A DNA stretch of 64,000 nt from assembly GCA_022496805.1 (NCBI GenBank), contig CM040088.1, forward strand, positions 22,413,001-22,477,000, given 5' to 3'. The stretch comes from Pohlia nutans. Lineage: Eukaryota > Streptophyta > Bryopsida > Bryales > Mniaceae. Below are positions 47,104 to 58,296 of this stretch, piece after piece (the stretch's first letter is position 1; each line of letters starts with the position of its first letter). Position numbers and translations under genes: made by a program. Below the pieces are notes generated by a model that searched no databases, had not been told where the DNA came from, and was given only the letters and a program-made list of their open reading frames with translations.

Positions 47104-47330
47104 TGCAAACATCAGAGTGCAAGAGTACTAAGTGCAAGTGCGGATATTGGAATATTCTATAAATATTCTACCATGAATTACAAAAATCAAAATGCAAGAG
47201 TGCGGAGTGCGGGTGTGGATTTTGGAATATTCTGTGACATATTGTGAAGATTCATAGGGATATTCTAGAAAGATTCTAAACTTTGCACTCTCACTCCACA
47301 CTCTTGCACTCTGATGTATGCAGTTCAAAC
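47104..47330. mobile_element. Probable MITE, ACATCAGAGTGCAAGAGT termini
   Basis: ACATCAGAGTGCAAGAGT near 47109 is perfectly mirrored near 47323. Weaker complementarity extends outside and inside, and the interior carries the word GGAATATTCT twice. No target duplication fixed. Confidence 0.5.
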
Positions 47331-47854
47331 TATGTTTCTCTCCAAACACTCCAAAGTTGTCAATAAGTTCGCCTTCTTAGAAACCTTTTTGACCAATTCA
47401 AGCGTTGGACTTTTCAACCAACTTGAATTTATTAGCACTTGAAAATTTTCAACCATCCAAAGTTCCTCAATAGTAAGATTATAAACTACAAAGTTGGTTG
47501 CACATTTCTTTTTTGGCCCCTTGCCCAAGTTTGAAACTTTTCGAGAAAAGGCCCAAATCGCAAAGTCTAGTCTCAAATTTGGTAAAAATAGATTTGACAA
47601 TCATATGTTTGGGGTTGTTAGCTCATTGTGTGCAAAAATTCAGATGCATAGCTCATTGTATGCAAAACTTCACGAGTTGCCCGCACTTAGGTTTTTCACC
47701 TTTGCATGATTGTATCTTTCGATCTATACATCACCTACGTACGCAAATTAACATTACATCTTCGTTACAAAGAGTAGAATCGCCACAAAAAAAAAACTCA
47801 AAAATTCATGATCAAAACTCATTCCGTATTGAGCTGACCAAACTTGAAAAATCA

Positions 47855-47876
47855 GCCTTGGTCCTTTAGGGGTTAA
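47855..47876. mobile_element. Right end of a piggyBac-like element (left end not found)
   Basis: Reading inward from TTAA at 47873-47876 the terminus is CCCCTAAAGGACCAAGGC, the family consensus. No partner terminus is visible upstream before 45010. It lies exactly where similarity of the right inverted arm begins. Confidence 0.55.
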
Positions 47877-48266
47877 CTGTATTTTGGTTCATCAAGATAA
47901 TTGTCAATACTATGGCATTTTATATCATATCACAAAAAAATTAGAATAATATCAAATAAGAACTACAGTCAAAATAACTAAATATGTTTAAATCCTTAAG
48001 AATTTAAATTCAAACAAATAAACCTATAGAAGATTGTATATTTCACAACATTGGTATCCAACAACTCCAAATATATATATAAATTAAAAATAAATAAAAA
48101 AATAAAATATAAAAAATAAAATATATATATATAATATTGAATATTAAGGAAAATATAGATGGATGGAGAAAAACAAAAAGATAAAATATCGAATGTAATT
48201 ATTTCACGGAACAATCCAAAAGAAGTCATGTGCGCAATCTTTGATCAACTTGTGCCACATTTTTGC

Positions 48267-49169
48267 TTAATCCCTAAAAGACAATGTTCATTCCTAAAAT
48301 ATTATCATTTTCTCGTGATGCTTTCAAGAACACAGTTGTATCTCATAGTTGGTGTTCGTGTAGAAAACTTCACCATTGAAGTTCAAAAAGAACTTAGTTG
48401 CGAGACTATATATCAATTTTCAAAACAATCTACCGTATATATTACATGATTATAAAGTTTGATCATGAGTTATTTTTTAATTTTTTTTAGCAAAATCAAC
48501 AAGTCATTCACTACAAACATTCTCATAAATTCTAGAACCACAATTAGCGTTTGATATTTCAAGAGCATACAAAGATGTACCATATCTAGGTCCTCACAAA
48601 AAAATGGTTGATTCTAAAATATTTATGTTTGGGTGAAGTGACTTGTTGATGACTCGTTGAACCGGTGTTTGTGATCGTTATTAATTGTTACATTGCATAA
48701 AATGTGTAAAGACTTCAAAATTATTTTAGGAATATTCCAAAATATTTCAAAACTAATATAAAATATGCATAAAAGATCCAAAGATTTTGAAAATATTCCA
48801 TTTAAAATGTATTTAAATATTTTCCGTAATTATTATATAGTGTTAATGATGTAGTAATGGCAAATGTTTTACATATTGTACACCTCTTCTTTTTTTTGAC
48901 AAATGTGATGCCCTAGTGTGAAAACGTCCTCTCCAGGTCATCAACCTCCCTAACTACCATGTCCCAAGTTCACCTACGTGAACGTTTTAGTTTTTAACCG
49001 GTGGATCGATCAACATAATTGCAAATTTTGAAGGATTTATGTGTTCTCATAACAAACATTTAAAATTCTCTAGTTAACATTGAGTCAAAATTATGGAATC
49101 CAAATAAGTTACTAAAGTAACAAAATTATTCTTGGACACAATGGGTCCTCGTGGTCCTTTAGGGGTTAA
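48267..49169. mobile_element. piggyBac-like element, copy 12, with paralogous empty site
   Basis: TTAA at 48267-48270 and 49166-49169 enclose 895 bp; termini TCCCTAAAAGAC and, inward, CCCCTAAAGGAC. The left arm of the inverted duplication has the uninterrupted site: a single TTAA at 9872-9875 flanked by the same text (TGTGCCACATTTTGC on one side, CCATGTTATATGCC on the other). That directly shows TTAA insertion with TTAA duplication. Confidence 0.85.
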
Positions 49170-49532
49170 ATCCTTGTCACATGCTAAGTATAGACTAAAA
49201 AAAGGCACACCCTAATTAAAACTTTTGGGTTTATAAAAAGTTGACTATCATTGCTATATGGTCAAAGAAGAAAATTGGATTGTTATATAGTTAATACAAC
49301 TTACGAGACAACTTCACGGCTAGTGTAAGGTAATATGTGCTATTTGGTAAAAATACTTAAGTTTATGAAAGGTTGACTACCACTTAAACATATGAAAAGA
49401 TTGGATTGCTACATGTAGGGATGAAAGGTTGGTTACCATGTAGGCAAATGGAAAGGTCAAAATGCTAAATACAATAATAAGATGCACTACCTAGTGAAAT
49501 TTCCTAAGCTTATAAAACATTGACTACTATCA

Positions 49533-49819
49533 ATACTCTCCCCGGGGGGTGCACTGTACTAAACACGTACGAGTATACGTGAGTGCACAGAAGGGGTATT
49601 AATTCGAACATTGTCATATTACGTATACATACAGTAAACATATTTAGAGCTTAAAATATTGACATATACTTACATTAAACATATATTTAGGACGGAATAG
49701 ATCTATATACAAAGGTTTTTAGACATACAACCCCTCGTATACATGGGGGTTTTAAGAGGGGGTCATGAACACATGTGATTCTCAAATATAATGTAGAGTG
49801 CACCCCCCGAGATACTCTC
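49533..49819. mobile_element. GTGCAC MITE, copy 2 (8-bp TSD ATACTCTC)
   Basis: 271 bp (49541-49811) lie between perfect duplications ATACTCTC. Termini: CCCGGGGGGTGCACTGTA and, inward, CTCGGGGGGTGCACTCTA. It is related to 32005-32234. The left arm near 9500-9515 is uninterrupted at the corresponding place. The 8-bp duplication suggests hAT. Confidence 0.85.
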
Positions 49820-50003
49820 TGAAAAAATAGGAGGGAAGATGGGACTACTTACCAATTGGCACAAAAATAAGATGCGCTATCTAGTGAAAACTCTTAATTC
49901 TATTCAAAATGGACTACCATGTAGACAAATGAAAAGATGGAATCATCATATGGCTTGTACAACTCTAGCAGGTTTATGAAAAGTTGACTAATGGACATAT
50001 GAG

Positions 50004-50058
50004 GATGATGCATGGATGATGCATGGATGATGCATGGATGATGCATGGATGATGCATG
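50004..50058. repeat. 11-bp minisatellite GATGATGCATG, five perfect units
   Basis: Five identical 11-bp units followed by a partial one, inside the right-arm array. The left arm has no equivalent expansion. Perfect identity suggests a recent origin. Confidence 0.85.
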
Positions 50059-51069
50059 GATGATACAAGAATAAGATGTATGCATTATTTAGTGAAATCT
50101 CTATGGTTTTTGAAAGGTTTTAGACTACCATGTAGGGAAATGGATAGATATGATTGCTACATGGCCAGTACAAGGATATTAAGATATATGCACCATATGA
50201 TGAAATCTCCCAAATTTATAAAACTTTGACTATTGATACCACATAACCAAATGGGATTGTTACAAGGCTGGCACAAGGATGATTGGATGAAATTCCTAGC
50301 GGTTTATTAAAAGATGACTACTATGTGAAGATAGGACTGCTACATGACCGGTGCAGGGATAAGATGTTGTACCTAGTGGAATCTACTACATTATAAAACA
50401 TTGACTACCCTTAGTACCATATTACCATATAAGGCATGATGGGACTTGTGCGTATCCAATATAAAGATAAGAAACACTATTTAATTAGTAGAATCTTCTA
50501 GATTTAGAAAAGATTACGTATGAGTATCATAAAGACAAACCGCAAGACAAACTAGTACATGGTTCAATTGCAACAACGAGATGCTGGTTACATAATGGAA
50601 TCCCTTCAATGGTCTATGAAAGGTTGACAAACATGTAGAGAGATGGGAAGATGAGATTTTTGCAACGGAGGTACAAAAATAATATGAATATGTTATCTAG
50701 TAAAATCATCAAAACATTGACCACTATCACAACTATGTACGCAATGGGGAAGATGGATGGGACTAATATTATATGGGACAAAATGTATTACCTAATGGAA
50801 ACTCTTAGGTTTATCAATAGTTGAGTTTCATATAGGTTTAAAGAAAAATGAGACTCCTATAATAACTATAATACTTTTAGAGGCATAGGGTTAATACTTA
50901 ATACATAAATGAAATTTTTTAGGTTTATGAAACATTAATTGCCATGTAGGCAAAAAAAAAGATGAGACTACCACACGAGTATACAACCACATCTAAATGT
51001 TAGTAGTTTAATATTAAATAAATATATTCTTGCTTTCTTTAAATAATTAAAGAAGACAATTTTTTATTA

Positions 51070-51310
51070 TAAATTGTAGATTTCTAAAAAACATTCTTTA
51101 GTAGTTCAAACTATGGATTTCTAAAAGATATTCCCTAGTATTGCAAACTATTGGCTTCTAAAAGACATTCCTTAGTAGTGCAAACAATGGATATCTAAAG
51201 ATATTCCCTAGTATTGCAAACTATCGATTTCTAAAAGACATTCTCTAGTAGCATAAATATGGATTTCTAAAAAACATTGCCGAGAAGTGATAACTATCGA
51301 TTTCTAAAAG
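51070..51310. repeat. Tandem repeat of about 40 bp, six units
   Basis: The unit GATTTCTAAAAGACATTCCC..TAGTATTGCAAACTAT repeats about six times. The corresponding place in the left arm (7768-7830) has only one or two units, so this is an arm-specific expansion. Confidence 0.75.
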
Positions 51311-51404
51311 ACATTAGAACTATCCGAAAACACAATTGGTGCATGAGTGGAGTTCAAGTGGAATTTGCTCCCTATAATTACAATTTCTGACAAGCATTGT
51401 GTTC

Positions 51405-51545
51405 ATGAATAGTCCCCATGGTCCAATGGTTGGATCTTTTGGCTTGTGGGAACTTCAAGAAACTCTCCTCTGGTATTGAGGTCACGGGTTCCACACCCCA
51501 TGGCGGTGCAAGGATTATTCTCCAACTCACTATAGATTAGTTTTG
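51405..51545 (+). mobile_element. tRNA-like block, possible SINE relic
   Basis: An A-box-like TGGTCCAATGG (51419-51429) and a B-box-like GGGTTCCACACCCC (51486-51499) lie in a block absent from the left arm. The spacing is longer than in most tRNAs and the B box has two departures from consensus, so this is tentative. It does not resemble the 21576 SINE family. Confidence 0.3.
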
Positions 51546-52490
51546 CAGTTTTCTTAAACTCGACATGAGTCTAAGGTGAGTTTAAAGTTTCTTTCCACTC
51601 CGAGACACTCTTTTCAGTTAACTATATTCTCTAATAAACATGGACTACCAAGGCTAACGAGCCAAAGTGCAATTAGTGTAATATATAGTCAATTATCAAA
51701 AAAGAAAAATGACATGAAAGGGTTTGTCCTAAATGACATGTACATCATAGACCTTGATACACATGTTACGAGAATTTGAAAACTATAATATCATTACAAT
51801 CATAAACATATAGAAAACAAGGCAACTGGAGACATGACTTATTTGATTGTAGGTACCTCAAACACAAATTGGAGTAGAAAAACAAAGACTCTTGCATAAA
51901 TAGAAATTTTTAAAATAAAATTAATCATTTGACATAGAAATTCAATTTTCATTTTATTTCTTAAAGTCATGTAAAAAAACATTAAAAAATCTTCAAATTT
52001 TAAAAAGTAAATAATTCATTCATTCAAAATGTTCATTTTTAAAATGAAAAATACATCAATACATCTCAAAGCTTCACAAGCGTAAAAAATTTAAGGATTG
52101 AAACAAACAAATAAATAAAAATGTATAAATGTTTTTAGAAAAATTAGCAATCTACATTAGAAGAATTTTTCATGATTAAATTCACTTTAAATTCCCAAAA
52201 CAATCAATATATTGAATTTTTAATATCTTTGAAGTATTCAGTGTATTAATTATTTTCAAATTAATAATAATTATTCTATTTAATCCTAGGTACTTTCTAT
52301 AATAACAATGTTACTTTCATCACACCTTTTAGATCACTTGCACCCCATTAAAATTTATTTTATTACTAAAAAAATATAATTTTCCTACAATTGTCAAGTT
52401 GAAATTATGAAAAAATATCTCCAATCATCAAAGAAATCACTCAAATAGTTTTATTTATGTTTAGTTTAATTTCTTTCCATCTCTAATCCC

Positions 52491-55400
52491 TAAAAGTCCA
52501 TGACAAATGACCATTTTATACTTGCAACCCAGCCAATCCTATATTGAGCAAAAGCTTTTTGGTGATTTAAGAAAAATAAAATAAAAAATTCATGTATTAC
52601 AAATTGGATTATTTTTGTGTTGATAAATTTTAAAATAAGACCACTATGGAAAAAAACATTTAAAAAATAGTGCGAAGTATCTCATATGATATTGGTATTG
52701 AAATTTATACTATTGAAGGAAGTTATTATGTTTTCATTATTATTCTCCTTCTTAATAGCACCACACAATATAATTTATAATTTAGGCAATCAAAAAATTT
52801 AAGCAATAAAAAGATAGAAATTGTGTTTTGGTGAGTATTAATAGTAAAAAGTATGTAGTAAAAAAATAAAACATCTAAAAGTAACTCTACCTCTGGAGCA
52901 TGATGTTGAAAGGCAATGTTGAGATTGCCATTTTGCTCCACACTTGGAGTTATCAAGGATATTTCCTCATCAGCGACAAAAGAATAGTTGAACTTTGAAA
53001 ATGATGGGGAGGCAACTCTTTGGTTGATTTCAACACTTAAAGAATCAAACTCTTGAATTCAATGTTCAAAGAATAATAAATTAATCTAACGTGATAAATA
53101 TCAACAATTATATTTTTTATCAAAATAACTAACATCATTTGTTTTTATAGGAACTTCAAAAAAATTGTACAAATAGTGATTGTAGGACATCTACCTTTTG
53201 TGGAAGAATCCTTGCACTTTGAGAAAATTAGCAAAAATCAAAGATGATTATTGTACCGCTTTAGTACAATTTGTTTGTAAAGAGTTAATACATGTATGAA
53301 ATGAAAGAAAATGTCATCATTCTAATAATAAAAATGAACAATTCAAAAGAAGCGCATGCATTATATATATTCCATCTATTTGGTTTCAACTTTTATTCAT
53401 ATTCAAACAAAAAGCATGAACTAGTCTTAAACAAAGTAATTACACAACAAGGCCGTCTCTATGACATTTATATTCTTGATGCTTTCAATAAAATTAATAT
53501 AATTAACACAACACTTGTACTTAGCTCTAATCACTTTACATCAAGCAATTTCAATTTAAAAGTAAACATGTTTCAATTTGAATATTTAAATCTTTTAAAC
53601 ATTTTATTTATTTATTTACATAAATGACCAAAAAACACTTGGTAATATAAATTAATTGTAATAATTTTTTAAAGATTTGGAAGTCACAAAATGAATATTT
53701 TAAGAATAAAATTTCAAAAAAATGAAATTGGCAACAATTAAATTGGACCTTGAATGCCCATAAGAGAATTCACCAATTTTATTTTATTTCTAAATCAGAT
53801 ATATGTGATATTTTAAAACCCCAATTTATAAAATAAATAAATAAATATTTATTGAAGTTGGTATAAATTTTATAGAATTATAATTTTCAAATTCTACAAT
53901 TGCATATGCAATAAACATTTTTTCTTGATTTAAACAAATGTCATTGCATCAAAATGTATGAATATTACTAATATGTTGCAATGTGATATTGAAAGTGATG
54001 TAAATGAATAATAAATAAATTGAGGATTACATATGCATTTAAAAAAGGATGTTCATATATTATTTTAGTTGATAGTAAATTATGTAACAAGTTTAACAAA
54101 GCTACTTCAAACACGTCTTGTAGTTAGTTGAAACAAAAACTATCATGTCAAAATTGATGTTTTATCATTTCATCAATTCACTATATTAATTAATTCCAAC
54201 AACTAGAGAATAGGGATATATGTCGGATTAAAATTTAAAATATTAGAAAATATTACACATATTTGTAGCACCTCTTGGAGCTTAATATACCGTGCCTGAA
54301 AATAATTATAAAACAAGAAGCCCAAATTTTAAGGAAATGGTTTTTTCAAAAAAATCTATTTCCTATGGTGAAAAAGGTAATGTTAGAGAATACCTATAGA
54401 ATCTTAGAGAGTATTCATATCATTTCAACAATAAAATTAAATATTAGGCATGAATTGCCGACCCACCTTTCTGGGTAAGGTACATTTGTATTTGAAAAAA
54501 ATTAAAAGATTAAAAGTTTAAAAAATGTAGCAAAGAAAGTAATATTCGACATCATATCAAGAGGTTCCTTTGAGACATTTTCTCCAATCAATATTAATTA
54601 ATTAACAATTGTTCACTTAATAGTGAGTGAACCATTTACTACTATCATTGTTGAATTCAATAGTATTTCATGAGTACAAAAAGGCTAAAAAGACTATCGT
54701 ACATAAAGAAAAAGATTGCATCATTTGTTTTGATATATTTATTAAAAATTTCAAAAAATAAAGTTTGGCATGAGAAATATTCACAAATTCAATAGGTTCT
54801 CTTTTACACAATTCAATAAAATTTTGAAAAAACAAATTTCCAAAATTTTTGGTATTTATTTTTTAAAATATTTTTTTCCCTCAACCTAAAGTATGATTGT
54901 TTGCTACATTAACAAGTATTGGTAAACGTGTTAATGTAATTGTTGTTGAAACATTTGCAACCAATAGTGGTTTTTGTCATTTACAAGGATAAACCAACAT
55001 GGTATATACTAAAATCATTTGGTTTTAAAATCAAATGTTTTCTATAACAAACATTGTATATAATGGTACTCAAAATGATAGAGCGGATTGTTGTAGTTAT
55101 AACAAAAATGTTAACTAACATGAATGTGCAATCTTCTTATAAGTTTATTTATTTTTGTGGTTATATAAATACTTTTGAGCAAAAATCAAAGGTTTTGAAA
55201 CTTCACTTGTTTATCGATTGTAAAGAATCTCCAAAAGAAAAAAAAGAAAAAAAAACTAGAAAAAGATGCAAATTCTATTCAAGTGATTATTCACCACTTG
55301 GTTTTTATTATCATAGTAGAATACATTGTAGTAGTAAACATAATATGCAGAACTATGTAGACCTCTACTCCTTTAGGATAGAACCTTGGTTTTTTTTAAT

Positions 55401-56690
55401 CTATTGCACCAATGAATAAGCCAACATTTTTTTGTGATTACTATTCTTAAATATTATACTCTAGTTGAATTTTTGTATTTTTTTATAATTTTATTTGATA
55501 TAGAATCTCATTATTACACCAAGTTTATCATTTGAAGTTTCAAGTTATTTTTATAACACAGTCTAATTAAATTTATAGTACCAAAATTTTCTAGAATTCA
55601 AAATTAGAATGTAATGATTAAAAAATAATTATGGGATATAGAAGAGCTCTAAATGATTTTATAAGATTACAAAGGAAAAAGATCACAATTTCAAATTAAT
55701 TTTTAGTTATATTTTGCAACATGAAAAATTGTAAAGTCTTTTCATTCTTTGTTTGTATGTTTTATAATCAAATTATAAATCTATAATTGTAGACTTGATA
55801 CCAGTGTTCTTGGAGCCATCAAAAAGTCCTTCAAAAGTAAAGATGCACAAAGATGGTTTTATACAATTTAGTCCTACGAGGATCAATTTATTGAATTTAT
55901 TATTAATTATTATACAATTTCATCAATTATAACTTTGTTCATCAAAATTATAATAGATAGAAAAAATAGGAAAACTATGAAATTTGATAATAGTTTACGT
56001 CACTATAATTACACAAATAGAATATGTCATATTGGTACACTTTGGATTAATATAAATAAAACAAGATTTTAAAAAGCAAGAACTTAAGAAAAAATTATAT
56101 AGTAATCAAAGCTGTAAACTAAATGTACAATTCAAATCAAGTTAAATTGATATATTTATTTAATTAGTATTAAATTAGGCATCAAAATTAGGAAATTTTT
56201 AATGGGTTTTTAAAATAAATTAACCTATAAATTACAAGGCCATTTTCTGGCAGTTTTTGGCAATTTTCATGTCACTTCTACTCTTTGTAATGTCAATCAG
56301 ATTTAGTTATCTTCATGTACATTCTAACCCTAAGATCTTTGAGCTAACTATGTCAACATGTGTAGCAATTATAGATTGTGAGATCATAACAAAAGAAGGG
56401 AAGAAGTTTGGTAAGTTTATTGCTTATTTTAACTTACTCTATTGTTTAGTAAATTCAACCACTTTGACCAAGTGTAGAGGGTGAAGGAATAACTTAAAAA
56501 GTTGGAAACTTTTCTCAATGTTACTAGAATCGAGAAAGGAGTATGTTCAAAAAAATCCACATTTTTTGGACATGTGGTTTAGGAGATATAGGCCTTGTAA
56601 TGAGAGTCACTAAATTTTGCCCAGAAAGTGGACAAGGTGACCCAAAATGAAAATTCACACAAAAATTTAGCTAGATCTATAAAATCTAAA
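52491..56690. other. Very AT-rich DNA, no confident gene
   Basis: Frames such as 53292-53627, 54275-54478 and 55054-55419 are rich in I, K, N and F, as expected from AT-rich noise, and have no motif. One exon-like frame on the minus strand (about 52890-53050) is listed separately. No terminal repeats were found. Confidence 0.45.
52892..53050 (-). pseudogene. Possible orphan exon of unknown function
   Basis: On the minus strand an open stretch follows a possible acceptor (TTCAAG near 53050) and ends at a possible donor, CCAGAG|GTAGAG near 52891. Its translation (for example FVADEEISLITPS, NGNLNIAFQHHAPEVE) looks protein-like compared with the surrounding noise. I recognise no family and see no neighbouring exons, so it may be a captured or decayed gene fragment. 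Confidence 0.25.
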
Positions 56691-58296
56691 ATAGTGGAGC
56701 TCTGTAAGAGTAGTAGTGGTGGGAAAGGAAACATAGAGATGTCGTTCTGAGAGCTGCGAGGAGGAGAGGAGAGCGATGGCTGTGTGTGCTCTTGAAGGAG
56801 GGTTGTGAGTATCAATCTTTCAACAATCGAGGGTGATTCCAGCACCGTAGGAGATTGGTACTACACCTTAGTTGGAGGTTTTAGATCCGTAGCTGTGTCG
56901 AGGTTGCTTGCAGAGGTTCCGTTGTCGTGGGTCTGCAGATCGGTGTTGCAAGGGACTCACCGGTAGTGATCAAGGAGAGCGGCCGCTGTCGTGAGTCTGC
57001 AAATCGGTGTTGCAGGGGACAGATCGGTAGTGATCAGGGAGAGCGGTCAGTGAGTTCCGATCGGTGCGTGGTGCGTTCAGGGAGAGTGTTCGGGGTTTGC
57101 AGATCGGTGTTGGGTTTCGATCGATAAGAGCAGATCGAGTGCTAGTGTGGTTGTTCTGTAGATTGATCTTTGCACGTCCGGGGTTAGCATTTCAGGCCAA
57201 CAATGTGAGCAGATCGGTGGTTTGTGCAGATCGGCATCGCTGTGTAGACCGATCGTTGCAGATCGAGCTTCAATCTCTGTTTTTACAGATTGAACATCGG
57301 TGTGTTTGAACTGATCGATTGTTTGTTAGACCGGCCGTCGGAGTGCATGAGTTGTGTGCGCCTGTACAGAAAGACTAGCCGCGAGATCGGTGTGCAGTAG
57401 AATCATTGTGGCTATTGGTGTACGCTCAGTGTCTGTGCAGATCGTTCACGATTCATGACAGTTTGGTGTGTCTGAGCGGAAGTTGCAGTCGGGCGTGTAT
57501 GAGCGACCGGTGTGCTCAGAAGCCCTACTTGCAGCCGCAGTTGCTGGGACCATCTCAGCGTCAAACCCTACATCGCCCTGCTGGTAGCCCTACATCGACA
57601 TCTCCAGCACTGTTTTCAACTCTCTCTTGTCTGTATCACCCGTCCAACTCATGAAGCTGCCAAAAGCTGCACTAGCATTACTCAAGCACAATACGATCAA
57701 GGAACTTTGTGGCTGCAGTATAGTACACCGGTACCGGTTGTGAGCAGTGTGACAATCCTGGAGTGACAAGAACCCGTATAGTGCATGATCTTGAGCAAGC
57801 TGAATGGACTAATGCCCGAGTGATTGGCAGGCCAAACGGATTTTTGAATATCAGGATTACACACCAATCATAACCGCCCCCGACTGTACTAGCTCAGCTC
57901 CTTGAGTCACAGTGGCCGGAGCTCATCCTTTCCTCCATTGCAACAAGCAGAGCATCAACCAAGCTGCACAAAGGAAAGTTTGCGACAACGACACACGACC
58001 ACAAGTTCGGCGTAAAAGGTAATTCCTCTAACTCCTACCATAATTTTATATTTATCAACTCAATAGATAGAAATGTTAAAGACTTTATCTTATTTCATCA
58101 TATAAACATATTTACAAATAATTTGGAGCATAATTTTCAAAACCATCCTTTAACAACTCATCATTTTCATAAAACCTATAACCAAAATAATAAGAGCTCT
58201 AATCTCCTCTACAAAGCCCGATTGCACGCGCAAAAAGGAGGAGGAGATAAAAGCATCATCTTAAAAACCTACCAAAACATTTATTGTGTTCAACAG
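56691..58296 (+). promoter_or_regulatory. LINE 5' leader with GATCGG repeats
   Basis: From 56923 to about 57450 the motif (G)CAGATCGG or a close variant occurs about a dozen times. A 64-bp unit is duplicated in tandem (56923-56986 and 56987-57050). LINE leaders usually hold an internal promoter, and repeated units there are common. The leader is GC-richer than its surroundings until 58019, where AAAAG|GTAATTCC begins an AT-rich stretch that ends TGTGTTCAACAG just before the ORF1 ATG; this could be an intron. Confidence 0.55.

Larger units (their letters stand above)
49230..50990 (-). repeat. Degenerate tandem array, about 105 bp period (right copy)
   Basis: Inverted counterpart of 7850-9740. 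The complement of the core word recurs near 49480, 49870, 50075, 50190, 50360, 50470, 50580, 50690 and 50780. Non-coding and strongly diverged between units. Confidence 0.7.
47877..52490 (-). repeat. Right arm of the large inverted duplication
   Basis: Reverse-orientation homologue of 4861-10262. It contains its own insertions (TTAA element 48267-49169, GTGCAC MITE 49541-49811, a tRNA-like block near 51413) that the left arm lacks, and lacks left-arm insertions (6811-7611, 8757-9195, 5736-6050). The arms are separated by about 37.6 kb. Confidence 0.75.

Noticed and set aside
51405..51545. Functional tRNA gene
   Set aside because: A-B spacing is too long and the B box deviates; no complete cloverleaf could be drawn by eye, so it is only listed as a possible SINE relic.
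55054..55419. 121-codon plus-strand frame
   Set aside because: I/K/F/Y-rich composition expected from AT-rich DNA, no motif, no splice or promoter context.
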